Notes: a model not told the origin generated them from the letters alone. A DNA stretch of 64,000 nt from Candidatus Poribacteria bacterium (GCA_022821065.1 JAJEEK010000027.1:59733-123732); one strand, 5' to 3'. Numbered from the stretch's first letter, positions 44,265-53,648 are shown. A program made the numbers and translations.

Positions 44265-45917
44265 ATGCTTCCTAAGTCTCTCCTCCAACTTCATCTGATT
44301 TTTTCTTTTATTTTTCTTGGTAGTGCTGTTGCGGAATCTCCTATCTTCGTGGACGTTACCGAGGCGGCGGGAATCCAATTCAAACACAGCAACGGTAAAA
44401 CGGATCATAAGCACATCATTGAGACAATGGGTTCCGGTGTCGTCTTTTTTGATTACGACAGTGATGGCGATGCAGACCTCTATTTTGTAAACAGTGGTGA
44501 TATTCCGCAAGAGGGGCAAAACGAGACGCAACCACAACATGGGAATGTCCTCTACCGTAATGATGGCGGTGGACGGTTTACGGATGTGACGATTGCATCG
44601 GGCACAGGGGATACCGGATACGGAATGGCAGCCGCCGCAGGCGATATAGATAATGACGGTGATGCCGATCTCTATGTCGCAAACTTCGGACGCGATGTAC
44701 TTTACCGTAACAACGGGGACGGCACTTTTACTGATATTACTGAAACCGCTGGTGTTGATAACGACCTATGGGGGATCGCAGCTGTCTATCTCGATTTCGA
44801 TGTGGATGGTGATCTGGATATCTTTGTTGTCAACTATCTGGTGTATGAACTGTCGATGCCGGTCACAACTTTTAAAGGTATTGTCGGTTATGGACACCCG
44901 CGCAGTTACGAAGGAACGCCGGATGTGCTTTACCGTAACAACGGGGACGGCACTTTTACCAATATCGCAGCGGCAGCAGGGATTATAAATCCAACTGAAG
45001 GGAGAGGTATGGCAGCTGTCGTTTGCGACTACGACAACGACGGGTTCCCAGATATTTACGTCACCAACGACACCAACCGTAATTTCTTATATCGTAACAA
45101 CGGGGACGGCACATTCACCGACGAAAGTCTGTTTATCGGTGTCGGATACGATGAAGGCGGTGTCGCAGAAGGTTCTATGGGAGTAGATTGCGGTGATTAT
45201 AACGGCGACGGGTGGTTTGATTTGATTGTTGCGAATTCTGAAAAGGCGACCCTTTATAAAAATGAGGAGGGATTCCTTTTTGTTGATGCGACGGTGGAAA
45301 GCGGATTACGGCAACCGACTTTACCTTTCGTCGGTTTTAGTCCGCTCTTTCTCGATTACGATAATGACGGCGATCTCGACCTGTTCTGTGCAAACGGACA
45401 TCCGCAAGATGTTATCGAAACCTTGATGGACCATGAGACCTACGCGCAACGGGACCAGATATTTCAAAACCGTGGCGGTGGGAGCTACACAGATGTATCA
45501 GAAACCGCTGGAGATTATTTCACGGAAGCACTCGTCGGCAGAGCCGCTGCGACTGCAGACTACGACAACGACGGGGATACCGATATCGTCGTCATGAATT
45601 CCAATCAGCGTGCCATTTTGCTTCGGAATGACGGCGGTAATACGCAGAATTGGATCGGAATTAAGCTCGTCGGTAACCGAGTTAACCGAGACGGCATCGG
45701 CGCGAAAGTTACGGTCGTCGCAGGTGGAACAACGCAGATAAAAGCAGTGAAGAGCGGTTCAAGTTATGCATCAGGGAGCGACACGCGATTGCTGTTCGGT
45801 TTAGGAGGGAACCGACAAGTTGAGAAGATTACGATTGTGTGGCATGGCGGCGCGACCCAAGAAATGAAAGATGTGGTTATCAATCAGTATTTGACGATTT
45901 CGGAATCGGAAAAATAG
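44265..45917 (+). CDS. CRTAC1/ASPIC-UnbV protein with FG-GAP repeats
   Basis: The 550 residues start with a signal peptide (LIFSFIFLGSAVA) and FVDVTEAAGIQFKHSNGKTDHK. Several calcium-binding FG-GAP/VCBS loops follow (DYDSDGDADLY, DIDNDGDADLY, DFDVDGDLDIF, DYDNDGFPDIY, DYNGDGWFDLI, DYDNDGDLDLF). The C-terminal ASPIC/UnbV domain is NRVNRDGIGAKVTVV to FGLGGNRQVEKITIVWHGG. It is a typical secreted or outer-membrane protein of Planctomycetes, Poribacteria and Acidobacteria with unknown role. It starts 9 bp after the SUMF1 gene and ends at a strong terminator. Confidence 0.88.
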   Translation: MLPKSLLQLHLIFSFIFLGSAVAESPIFVDVTEAAGIQFKHSNGKTDHKHIIETMGSGVVFFDYDSDGDADLYFVNSGDIPQEGQNETQPQHGNVLYRNDGGGRFTDVTIASGTGDTGYGMAAAAGDIDNDGDADLYVANFGRDVLYRNNGDGTFTDITETAGVDNDLWGIAAVYLDFDVDGDLDIFVVNYLVYELSMPVTTFKGIVGYGHPRSYEGTPDVLYRNNGDGTFTNIAAAAGIINPTEGRGMAAVVCDYDNDGFPDIYVTNDTNRNFLYRNNGDGTFTDESLFIGVGYDEGGVAEGSMGVDCGDYNGDGWFDLIVANSEKATLYKNEEGFLFVDATVESGLRQPTLPFVGFSPLFLDYDNDGDLDLFCANGHPQDVIETLMDHETYAQRDQIFQNRGGGSYTDVSETAGDYFTEALVGRAAATADYDNDGDTDIVVMNSNQRAILLRNDGGNTQNWIGIKLVGNRVNRDGIGAKVTVVAGGTTQIKAVKSGSSYASGSDTRLLFGLGGNRQVEKITIVWHGGATQEMKDVVINQYLTISESEK

Positions 45918-45942
45918 AGAGCTTCAAACAGCGTTAGACAAC

Positions 45943-45980
45943 AAAAAACCCGTATCCGGTTTCGGATACGGGTTTTTTTT
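45943..45980. terminator. Strong bidirectional terminator
   Basis: AAAAAACCCGTATCCG-GTTT-CGGATACGGGTTTTTTTT has a 16-bp stem flanked by A6 and T8 tracts, between convergent genes, so it can stop transcription both ways. Confidence 0.92.
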
Positions 45981-45990
45981 ACACTAAGAG

Positions 45991-46752
45991 CTACTTTCGC
46001 TTGAGGTCTGCCCACTGTGTTGCGAGTTTACCTTTCGGTTCAACCGGTGTCAGGACATCCAAGAAAAGGCTATCCAGCGTCGGTGCGATGAGCAGATCGG
46101 CATCTGTCAGTTCAAAACGGAGGTTGAGGTAATCCGAACCACCGGATTCACCGCACTTGAAGTGCAAGTAATTTTCGCCCTTCTGGAGATTGATTTCCGT
46201 AGGTGTTGTGACTGTGCGTACGCCGCCTGTCCATGCAGAGTTGTCGTACACCATATCACCGTTGAGCCAGATTTGTGCGTGATCGTCGTGTGCCGGGTGC
46301 ATCGTGGTTGTTCTGTCATCCGGTGAGATAATGGCGATAATACCGTGCCAAGTAACGTTGGTTTGATCCGTCAGTCCGTGGCTTGTGGAGATGTTGGTAC
46401 CATCTTCAGTATCAATCGTAACGACTGACCATCCAAGGAGTGCGCCGTTCGTGATTGATTTGACGACGAGATTAGCCGTTTGTCCTGCTCCCTCGCGTGT
46501 AGAAACGGAAGCGTTTGTAATTGCACCGTCGGTGCCTTCGGAGAGGTAGTCAATCTCCGCGGAGGTACCGAAACCACCCGTCTCTGTTACGAGGTCAAGT
46601 CCCCACCATTTTTCAATCCAGGCTTCTTCTAAGACGATACTTCCGTTCGGCAGTCTAACTTCTTTTACGGTTGGCTGCCAATTCTGTGCAAGTGCCATCG
46701 GTGCAATCATCACCACGCAGGCAAGTACAATAAAGATTGCAAATTTTTTCAT
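45991..46752 (-). CDS. Secreted protein of unknown function
   Basis: The 253 residues have a signal peptide (AIFIVLACVVMIAPMALA, cleaved near AQN) and a beta-rich body. The region WHGIIAIISPDDRTTTMHPAHDDHAQIWLNGDMVYDN, then INLQKGENYLHFKCGESGGSDYLNLRF, looks like a PA14- or NPCBM-type carbohydrate-binding sandwich. The called match is by eye. A ribosome-binding site AAGGAG lies upstream. A promoter pair at 47018-47047 would give a leader of about 255 nt. Confidence 0.62.
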   Translation of the reverse strand: MKKFAIFIVLACVVMIAPMALAQNWQPTVKEVRLPNGSIVLEEAWIEKWWGLDLVTETGGFGTSAEIDYLSEGTDGAITNASVSTREGAGQTANLVVKSITNGALLGWSVVTIDTEDGTNISTSHGLTDQTNVTWHGIIAIISPDDRTTTMHPAHDDHAQIWLNGDMVYDNSAWTGGVRTVTTPTEINLQKGENYLHFKCGESGGSDYLNLRFELTDADLLIAPTLDSLFLDVLTPVEPKGKLATQWADLKRK

Positions 46753-47017
46753 AGCTATGAAATCTCCTTCTTCAATATACTTTTCATTTCAAAATAGACA
46801 CAAGGCTCCAAGTTTCGAGCAAGAAGCGCGCTTCCCAAAACCGTAAGACCTTGTAGAATTTATTTTCGTGATAGCAGTACTGCAATGCGAATCACGTATT
46901 TGGATGCTGACGTTCCACCGGTAAACCGATGTCGGTTTCTGTCAGCAGTGTAATTCCGTAGTCCTTCGCAGTGTTGTATACGGCACCGCGAGGTAATAAG
47001 AGAATACACTTTTGTAA

Positions 47018-47047
47018 ATTATAACACTTTTTAGGTATAAATTTCAA
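47018..47047 (-). promoter_or_regulatory. Minus-strand promoter upstream of the secreted protein gene
   Basis: TTGAAA (47042-47047) and TATAAT (47018-47023) are 18 bp apart on the minus strand, about 270 nt from the ATG at 46752. Confidence 0.45.
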
Positions 47048-47259
47048 GAAAAAAGTGTAGTGTTCACGGAATTGATAAAAATGTATCAGAAAGAAGCAAA
47101 TTTGTCAAGTTTAATTTGAACAACACCACTTTTCGTGATACAATAAGAGACAGTCAGTTGTCAGTTGCTGCTCTCATTGTGGCGTATGGGGGAGTATGGA
47201 GTCCGAGTGTCGTCTCCTCTCTATGTCGTCTACTGCGATCTATACTGAATCTGCCTTGG

Positions 47260-47265
47260 TATAAT
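47260..47265 (+). promoter_or_regulatory. TATAAT box for the von Willebrand A gene
   Basis: A perfect TATAAT sits 28 bp before the GTG start codon at 47294. The -35 is not recognisable. Confidence 0.35.
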
Positions 47266-47293
47266 AATCTGGACGCTAAAATGGAGAAAAACC

Positions 47294-49507
47294 GTGAACC
47301 GTTCTTATAGGCGACACCGCTCACTGCGCGCCCTCCTCTTCTCAGGTGTTGTTCATCTCTGCCTCGTTATTGCCTTTACATTTTCGTTCTATATCCAAAG
47401 ACCGGCGGGTATCAAAGACGTGATTGCAGTAGATTTGATAACACCGAAGGATGCTCCGCAACGTCCACGTAGACTCAAACCGCCGCCTCCTAAACGGTTA
47501 CGGGTCCCACAACAGACCGATCCATCTACCGAGTCAAACCAACGATATTTGGATTTAGATGCCTCGGCGAATTTAATCAATGAGACACTCCGGCAATCGG
47601 AGGCAGAACTTCTACATGATGCGACGAAATCTGTGTCGGATACGGATACCGCGCTTCCAGACGTGATGACAGATGCGCAGCGTCCGTTCAATAGTCGCAC
47701 CACACCGATCCATGAATCGGTAGCGAGCCCTTTCCAAACCACTGCTGGTGAGGGTGTTGAGAGTGTCCGCCAACGCGTGAAAGGGGACGGCAAAACCGGA
47801 TTCCACAAACTCGAATCGACAGGTGCTGCTGAAATTGGACCTATCGGTGATGGCAAAGGCGAAGGCGAAGGTGAGGAAACCGGCAAAGGTGATAGCACCA
47901 ACCCGTTTGCGGAAGCACTCGAAAATATCGCCAGCCATATCGTCGCGACACGCGAATTGGACAAGGTGAATGTTGTCTTTGTCGTAGATACGAGCGCGAG
48001 TATGCGCGATAATATCCAGCAGGTCGCAGCAAATCTGTATAGTCTGACCGATGCATTTGATCTCGTCAATCTGGAATATCATCTCGGCATGTCCGAATTC
48101 AGTGTACGCTATGAGGGACAGAACCTCGAAATTCGCAGCTTGTTACCCGATGTTGGTATGCTGCGCAGACGGATGCAACAGACCACGCTTAGCGGCGATG
48201 AACACGCACTTGACGCTCTATTAGACACACTTCATCGGATCGATTTTCACGCCGACGCTGATAAATTTATCATCCTTGTAACCGACGAACCCGCGACGAC
48301 AGCTTTCGGCAGGGATAAGGAAGATTCCAAGACACAGATGCAGGAGAAGGTCGTTAAGGAGTATCAACTTCAGGATATCCGTGCTAACGTTCTCGGTTAC
48401 CCAGAACAGTTTCAACGAGAATTAGCCACGGCAACAGGTGGATTATGGCAGCAGATTCCAGGGGACTTCAGAGGTGCCACCTCGCTACCGAGTACTCGCG
48501 CCGGAAACAGTGCATTTATCAAGGTCTTTCGGGACATCGTCACTGACATCCGCCGAAGCGGCGGTCAATTGCTATTCAGTATGGAGTCTCAATTCGAGGT
48601 TGAACTCGAAGATGGCGATATACCGGCACAGAAATTGGAACGCGAATTCAAACGAAACGGTGTCTCTCTGTCCATGGGTGGAAGCCTATTTAGTAATGCC
48701 AAAGTCTGGGAGAAAGAAGAGGGTGATCTGTGGGTCATTACGGATTACGCAAACGGGAGCACTTACACGATTCGTAAAGCAGGGGACAAGTTGAACGTTT
48801 ACGCGGGGATCTATCCTGAAAGTTGGAATCTCTCTGAGAACCTTACGGCACTGACGCAACAACGCGGGAACAGATGGCTTATCAATGATCGTAGAGGCAA
48901 TCGGATGTACACCGTCCGCAACGAGAAGGATCGATTGAACGTCTACGCCGGTGGAACGCCAGGGGCATCGCCTGAAAAAGGGTTCGGCACTGTCGTGGAC
49001 ATTGTTGTAATGCTCGACTACAGCCGGAGTATGGGTGGGAAGTCTGAAGCCATTATGCTCGGTTTAAGTACGCTCATCGGTCGGTTAGACATCCTGCCTA
49101 TCAAATATCGGATTGGTCTCATCCGTTTCGCGGAGGCGAAAGATGCCATCAAGGTCATCAACGGTGCCGTCGTCACGCAGATGCCGTTGAACGAGTCGAT
49201 GTTGAAAAGTTATATGGAAGACCCGTTCGGTGGTGACGAACACCTTATTGATGCGATTGTTGAAGGGCTTCCAAAGGTAAAGTTTAGTCCGTTTGCGAGT
49301 CGGTTCCTGTTGATCCTGACAGACGAACCGACGACTGGGAAGTATCCGCCTGAACGGGCGCTCAGCGTGTGCCAGTCGTTGGGTGTTCGTGCTTATGTGA
49401 TTGGTCATCCGAGACCAGAAGATTTTCAGAAGACGCTTGCGGAACAAACAGGTGGCATCTTTTTCACAATGCCGAAGCATCTAAACAAAGCCTATCCAAA
49501 TCAGTAG
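47294..49507 (+). CDS. TonB-like anchored protein with two von Willebrand A domains
   Basis: The start is GTG 47294 for 737 residues. One membrane segment (LLFSGVVHLCLVIAFTFSF) is followed by a Pro/Arg/Lys stretch (PRRLKPPPPKRLRVP), the TonB-like periplasm-spanning style. The first vWA domain (about 227-400) has VVDTSASM and the second (about 575-730) MLDYSRSM; both have the DxSxS metal-binding motif, and the Asp of each final MIDAS segment is seen in VTDEP and LTDEP. Between them lies a region with repeated ANGSTYTIRKAGDKLNVYAG and RRGNRMYTVRNEKDRLNVYAG units. It may clamp or sense a ligand across the envelope. Confidence 0.8.
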   Translation: MNRSYRRHRSLRALLFSGVVHLCLVIAFTFSFYIQRPAGIKDVIAVDLITPKDAPQRPRRLKPPPPKRLRVPQQTDPSTESNQRYLDLDASANLINETLRQSEAELLHDATKSVSDTDTALPDVMTDAQRPFNSRTTPIHESVASPFQTTAGEGVESVRQRVKGDGKTGFHKLESTGAAEIGPIGDGKGEGEGEETGKGDSTNPFAEALENIASHIVATRELDKVNVVFVVDTSASMRDNIQQVAANLYSLTDAFDLVNLEYHLGMSEFSVRYEGQNLEIRSLLPDVGMLRRRMQQTTLSGDEHALDALLDTLHRIDFHADADKFIILVTDEPATTAFGRDKEDSKTQMQEKVVKEYQLQDIRANVLGYPEQFQRELATATGGLWQQIPGDFRGATSLPSTRAGNSAFIKVFRDIVTDIRRSGGQLLFSMESQFEVELEDGDIPAQKLEREFKRNGVSLSMGGSLFSNAKVWEKEEGDLWVITDYANGSTYTIRKAGDKLNVYAGIYPESWNLSENLTALTQQRGNRWLINDRRGNRMYTVRNEKDRLNVYAGGTPGASPEKGFGTVVDIVVMLDYSRSMGGKSEAIMLGLSTLIGRLDILPIKYRIGLIRFAEAKDAIKVINGAVVTQMPLNESMLKSYMEDPFGGDEHLIDAIVEGLPKVKFSPFASRFLLILTDEPTTGKYPPERALSVCQSLGVRAYVIGHPRPEDFQKTLAEQTGGIFFTMPKHLNKAYPNQ

Positions 49508-49515
49508 ATTGGCTG

Positions 49516-49547
49516 TCAGTCCGATTTTTCGGAGAAAAAATCGGACT
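49516..49547. terminator. Hairpin between vWA and moaB genes
   Basis: CAGTCCGATTTTT/AAAAAATCGGACTG forms a stem of about 13 bp with a short loop, 9 bp after the stop. The T tract is inside the stem, so it may be a weak terminator or simply a repeat. Confidence 0.4.
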
Positions 49548-49582
49548 GAAAACTGACAACTATTAACCGAAAGGAAATCATA

Positions 49583-50104
49583 ATGTCAACACCTTCTACA
49601 AGTACACAACAACACCGAGAAATGGCGACTGAAGAAGGACCTGTCGCTGTGGCGATTGTCACCGTGAGCGACACCCGCACGCCTGAAACAGACAAAAACG
49701 CAGTATTTCTGCGTGAACAACTCGCGGCAGAAGGGAACAGCGTCGCTGCGTACCAAATCATAAAAGACGAACCCGACCAAGTGGCGGCAGTGTTAGATAA
49801 AATGGCGGAAAGCGACGCACAGGTTATCCTATTCAACGGTGGCACGGGCATCGCCCCCCGCGATACGACGTTTGATATTCTCGATCGCAAATTGGAAAAG
49901 ACGTTGCCAGGGTTCGGTGAACTCTTTCGGATGTTCAGTTATGATCAGGTCGGTGCAGCGGCGATGCTATCGCGCGCAACGGCAGGCGTTTATCGCGGGA
50001 AAGTAGTTATCTCTACACCCGGATCAACGGCGGCTGTGCAACTCGCATGGGAAAAGCTGATCGGACCAGAATTGCAACATCTCGCCTGGGAAGTCGGACG
50101 TTAG
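49583..50104 (+). CDS. moaB: Molybdenum cofactor biosynthesis protein B
   Basis: The 173-residue MoaB/MogA-family protein has [10 protein letters not shown] at the N-terminus, [13 protein letters not shown] (GGTG substrate loop), [30 protein letters not shown] and a terminal VISTPGS. The family adenylylates molybdopterin or helps molybdate insertion. A molybdoenzyme of the sulfite oxidase family is encoded at 53649. No other Mo cofactor gene lies in the window. AAGGAAA precedes the ATG. Confidence 0.88.
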   Translation: MSTPSTSTQQHREMATEEGPVAVAIVTVSDTRTPETDKNAVFLREQLAAEGNSVAAYQIIKDEPDQVAAVLDKMAESDAQVILFNGGTGIAPRDTTFDILDRKLEKTLPGFGELFRMFSYDQVGAAAMLSRATAGVYRGKVVISTPGSTAAVQLAWEKLIGPELQHLAWEVGR

Positions 50105-50114
50105 TTCAGAGTTC

Positions 50115-51458
50115 CTACAAATCCCCAATATCTGAACCTACTTTTGAGATGGTGTATTCCCGTTTGCCTGATGGTGGCAATGGGATATCGTCAACAAGTT
50201 CAACTGTGACAACGACAGTCGTGCCGAGTGCATCTTGGATTCTCTGAACGAGATAACGGTGTGTCGCTTCTGTCCATTTTTCATTCGTAACGACTTTCAA
50301 GGTACAGTGTTTAAGCGATTCTTGGATAATCTGGAACTGTGTTACGCCATCAATGTCGTAGAACTGTTGCGTGAAATAGCCACCGTGTATTAAGGTTCCC
50401 CTTCTGGTTCGGAAGGTGGCGGTGGTGCGTCCGAGCAATTCCGCTAAGATAGGTAAGTCGCTACCGCATGGACATATCTCGTCGGAGAGCAGACCGACAT
50501 CTCCAATTCGATACCGAATAAACGGCATGGCGTAGTTATTAAGCTGCGTGATGAGGATCTCTCCGGGTTCAGTGTATGGATCTGGACTCTCTATCTCAAG
50601 GTAAAGATCGCGACAGTTGATATGCATCCGTCCCTCTGCACACTCCATTGCGATTAACCCGACTTCTCGGCTGCCGTAGCGATTGTGGACCTTTGTTTTG
50701 AAAACTAATTCTGCTAAGGTACGGTAATGCGGCTGTAGCATCTCGGCGGATGCTATGATTCCCTTCAATTTGCAAAGGGGGGTCAAGCCGTTCTTAGAGA
50801 TAAATTTAGCGAATTGATACAGCGAGGACGGATAGGCGAGAATTGTCTGCGGTTGACACTGGTTCATTTTTTCAAAAGCTGCCCACATTGCTGTGTCTGT
50901 GAGACGAAACCCGTTGAGCCAGTACTGATTCCGCCAGAAAGTGTCAAGTTGATGTTTCCAAGGTCTATCTTCTCTTAAATCTGCTAAGGATCCCCAGATG
51001 ATCAGTTGTGGTTCGCCGAAATTCCAACCGGCCCACTGATCGAAATAGTAGACACTCAGATTCCGTTGATTCCAATAGTTTCTGTCCTGATAGAACGTAA
51101 GTGGTGCGCCTGTTGATCCGCCGGTAGCATTCCTGATTCGCTGTTTCCGCGTGAAAGCTGTAGAAGAGAGGCTATCCAAATGTTCCCGAATATCCTGTTT
51201 CTCAAGTGGCGGAATCCGCGATATATCAGAATGTGCTGTCTTTAGAATTTCGCGGTAGTACGGTGTTGTCCGATAGGCGTGTTTAAGAAGGCGTTCTAAG
51301 CGTTGTGCTTGAAACGCTTCAATATTTTCCCGGGGCGCGTCTAAAATCTTGGTTGTTTGCGAGAATTGGGTGTTATAATCCAAGCCTTTCCGATAAGTAT
51401 TATAGGCGTGCCACGCTACTTTTGAGAGCAACCGCTTGGTAAAATGACGGATTGGCAC
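50115..51458 (-). CDS. Phenylacetate-CoA ligase-like (PaaK/CapK) adenylate-forming enzyme
   Basis: The 447-residue protein has NATGGSTGAPLTFYQD (the P-loop-like AMP-binding motif), LAYPSSLYQFAKFI, HNRYGSREVGLIAMEC and PFIRYRIGDVG, all in family order. PaaK-like ligases form acyl-CoA thioesters; CapK homologues occur in capsule loci and may act on other acids. The substrate is not evident. It shares no operon gene except, possibly, the sulfatase 6 bp upstream on the same strand. Confidence 0.8.
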   Translation of the reverse strand: MPIRHFTKRLLSKVAWHAYNTYRKGLDYNTQFSQTTKILDAPRENIEAFQAQRLERLLKHAYRTTPYYREILKTAHSDISRIPPLEKQDIREHLDSLSSTAFTRKQRIRNATGGSTGAPLTFYQDRNYWNQRNLSVYYFDQWAGWNFGEPQLIIWGSLADLREDRPWKHQLDTFWRNQYWLNGFRLTDTAMWAAFEKMNQCQPQTILAYPSSLYQFAKFISKNGLTPLCKLKGIIASAEMLQPHYRTLAELVFKTKVHNRYGSREVGLIAMECAEGRMHINCRDLYLEIESPDPYTEPGEILITQLNNYAMPFIRYRIGDVGLLSDEICPCGSDLPILAELLGRTTATFRTRRGTLIHGGYFTQQFYDIDGVTQFQIIQESLKHCTLKVVTNEKWTEATHRYLVQRIQDALGTTVVVTVELVDDIPLPPSGKREYTISKVGSDIGDL

Positions 51459-51464
51459 AATAGC

Positions 51465-52952
51465 TCAAGACCTCCGTCTGAGTGTGTCAACTTTCGGCGA
51501 ATATCCTTCTGGGAACTGATCGCTCACAGAACGTCCATCTTGGAAAAGTTGGCCAGCATCTGGGTTCTCAGGTTCTGTCGGTGGTGGGAATTCTCGCCAT
51601 CTATTCCCGTCAAGTGGAAGTTCGTAACCATCGTTGCGGAACCATTCAATCAAGCGTTCTCGGTAGTCGGTGAGGATCCTGCCGGACGCGGGATTCCCTG
51701 CGAGACTTCGTTCATCAAGCCTATCTGGCAAACGTCTAAAGAGCCATTCTTGCCGATCAGCAGCGGAATAGATGTATTTGTACTCGTCAGTCAGTAGCAT
51801 ATACAGACCTGTACCTTCTTGCCCCAATTGTCCGACGATAGCGTCACGCTGTGTCTCTCCGTTAGCGGTAGCTGCGAGATCAACACCGTCTCGGTCTTCT
51901 TGTAGCGGCAAACCGGCGGCAGCGAGACTGGTGGGTAGGACATCGACGAGACTTGTAGGTGTATCACACTGTGCACCTGCCTCAAAGCGTTCTGGGTATT
52001 GGACAAGCAGCGGGATCCGTGCAGCCGGATCGAGGAAAGAGCGTTTGCCGTAGCAATCATAGTCGCCGAGCAATTCACCGTGGTCAGATGTGTAAACGAT
52101 CAGCGTATTGTCCAATTCGCCCACAGATTCGAGATGGTCAAGGATTCTGCCGACCTGGTAGTCAATGAAAGAGATCGTTGCATAGTAAGCGGCGCGCATC
52201 GTCCGGAGGAGGTTCATATCTCGTCCTTGATCGCGGTATTTGTAACGGTTCTGGTGTCGGTTCCAGTAGGTATGCAGATGCTCATAATCGGGCGGTAGGA
52301 ACGGTAGTGGCATTTCGACGGTGCGGTAAAGCCGGTTCCACGGCACGGGTGACTCAAATGGCGGGTGCGGTTTAATGAAGCTGCTCCAACACAAGAACGG
52401 ACGCTCGGTATCGCGTTGAGAGAGGAATTGGAGTGTTCTATCCCCGACCCACTGCGTGTGGTGTAGCCGCTCCGGGAGCTGCGACGGTTGTGGGATATAG
52501 TAGTATTCGCTCCGCTCGCCGTGTGGCGCGACGACGTGATCGTATCCGTTTTCTGCGAGAAACGCCGTGAAATCGTCAGGACCGGCACCCTCTTCGGAAA
52601 AGTCTCGCGTCTCAAATCCCCACATCTTGCGTCCTTGGGGCGTGAAGTGCATCTTACCGATACCGTGTGTTTGATAGCCTGCCTCGTTTAGCAGTTCCAT
52701 CACAGAGGTGCGATCTTGGGGCATACCAGCGTTACTGGTGGATCCTGTTTGATGTGCCCACTGTCCAAGCAAGAAGCTACAGCGTGAAGCAACGCACACG
52801 GGGGATGGGCAGTATGCCGAAGTGAAACTCGTTCCGCCTCGCACAATTCGGTCTAAAGCCGGTGTCTGGATAATAGGATTGCCGAGTGCGCCGATGGTAT
52901 CAAAACGCTGCTGATCGGTCATAAGAAAAAGGATGTTGGGCTGTTTTGCCAT
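51465..52952 (-). CDS. Sulfatase with CVASR motif
   Basis: The ORF track starts at 53015, but the Met at 52952 begins the sulfatase opening (QPNILFLMTDQQRFD) and has AAGGA upstream, giving 495 residues without a signal peptide. PVCVASRCSFLLG supplies the CxAxR form of the formylglycine site (C53), with Ala at the usual Pro. HGIGKMHFTP, SFIKPHPPFESP and YTSDHGELLGDYDCYGKRSF complete the active site. The substrate is unknown. It reads 6 bp before the ligase gene, so the two may be one unit. Confidence 0.9.
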   Translation of the reverse strand: MAKQPNILFLMTDQQRFDTIGALGNPIIQTPALDRIVRGGTSFTSAYCPSPVCVASRCSFLLGQWAHQTGSTSNAGMPQDRTSVMELLNEAGYQTHGIGKMHFTPQGRKMWGFETRDFSEEGAGPDDFTAFLAENGYDHVVAPHGERSEYYYIPQPSQLPERLHHTQWVGDRTLQFLSQRDTERPFLCWSSFIKPHPPFESPVPWNRLYRTVEMPLPFLPPDYEHLHTYWNRHQNRYKYRDQGRDMNLLRTMRAAYYATISFIDYQVGRILDHLESVGELDNTLIVYTSDHGELLGDYDCYGKRSFLDPAARIPLLVQYPERFEAGAQCDTPTSLVDVLPTSLAAAGLPLQEDRDGVDLAATANGETQRDAIVGQLGQEGTGLYMLLTDEYKYIYSAADRQEWLFRRLPDRLDERSLAGNPASGRILTDYRERLIEWFRNDGYELPLDGNRWREFPPPTEPENPDAGQLFQDGRSVSDQFPEGYSPKVDTLRRRS

Positions 52953-53098
52953 GAGGGGTCCGTTCCTTTCATAAAGAATGTGTTTTAGATTACGCCTGAA
53001 ATATACGGATAGCATAGCACTTTTTTAAGTAGAATGCAACTAATCTTTAGCAAACTGCACGGTTATTTATAGTAAAGTTTAGAATTAATAGGACACTC

Positions 53099-53178
53099 CG
53101 AACCGGTTCGGTTAGAAACCGAACCTACCGGTCTTGGGGCCAAAATTCGCCGAAAAAGCCGAGAACTAAATATCCCTA
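53099..53178. repeat. GGTTCGGTT hairpin repeat, copy 2
   Basis: GGTTCGGTT-AGA-AACCGAACC stem is followed by TACCGGTCTTGGGGCCAAAATTC and GCCGAGAACTAAAT, as in copy 1. It lies in the gap before the small membrane protein gene. The rest of 52953-53211 contains no gene. Confidence 0.8.
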
Positions 53179-53211
53179 TAGCAAATCGTGCGATTCCATG
53201 AAGATTTATTG

Positions 53212-53240
53212 TTGACACTTGATCGCCTATATGGTATTAT
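53212..53240 (+). promoter_or_regulatory. Promoter for the small membrane protein gene
   Basis: TTGACA (53212-53217) and TATTAT (53235-53240) are 17 bp apart, with a predicted leader of about 55 nt. Confidence 0.6.
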
Positions 53241-53301
53241 TTCTACTGTTAGCGCGGTATAAGAACAACTTCGCCAAGTCCCTTTCGGAAAATATTAACA
53301 G

Positions 53302-53499
53302 ATGCAAAAGTGGTATGAAAACAGAAAACTCCTGAATACGTTTATTGTATTGATGTGTGTTAGTTTTATCGCCTATATTTTCTTTCAATGGACATGGGGG
53401 TTACCTTTGACCTTGTGCACTGGAACGGCAATTATGGTGAGAGGCGTTGTAAAAATTACGATGCGGATGCGAAGTAGAAAAAGACACAATGAGAAATAG
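53302..53499 (+). CDS. Small two-helix membrane protein
   Basis: The 65 residues contain two hydrophobic segments (LLNTFIVLMCVSFIAYIFF and LPLTLCTGTAIMVRG) and a very basic tail (MRMRSRKRHNEK). A good promoter upstream supports it as a real gene, although the ribosome-binding site is weak (GGAAAA). No family was recognised. Confidence 0.55.
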   Translation: MQKWYENRKLLNTFIVLMCVSFIAYIFFQWTWGLPLTLCTGTAIMVRGVVKITMRMRSRKRHNEK

Positions 53500-53648
53500 C
53501 AGTCAGCAGCCCGTAAAGAGGCGGGCAGTATGTTATAACTCGCTTTTCAGAAGCACACGCAGCTTGAAACGAAGTGGAAAGCAGATATACGGAGAGAGAC
53601 ACGAAGGCCTCAAACCCAGCTGACCGAACCGGAAGGAAAATAAAAAAT

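Larger units (their letters stand above)
46753..47293. other. 540-bp intergenic stretch, one minus-strand open segment
   Basis: No supported gene is seen. The minus strand is open over about 46903-47103 with coding-like residues (LLPRGAVYNTAKDYGITLLT, then ETDIGLPVERQHPNT) but with no ATG and no ribosome-binding site. It may be a gene remnant. A promoter for each neighbouring gene lies here. Confidence 0.5.

Noticed and set aside
47116-47310. 64-residue ORF upstream of the vWA gene
   Set aside because: It overlaps the promoter and start of the vWA gene and shows no domain or ribosome-binding site.
49516-49547. Strong intrinsic terminator after the vWA gene
   Set aside because: The hairpin is real, but there is no T tract beyond the stem, so it is listed only as a low-confidence terminator.
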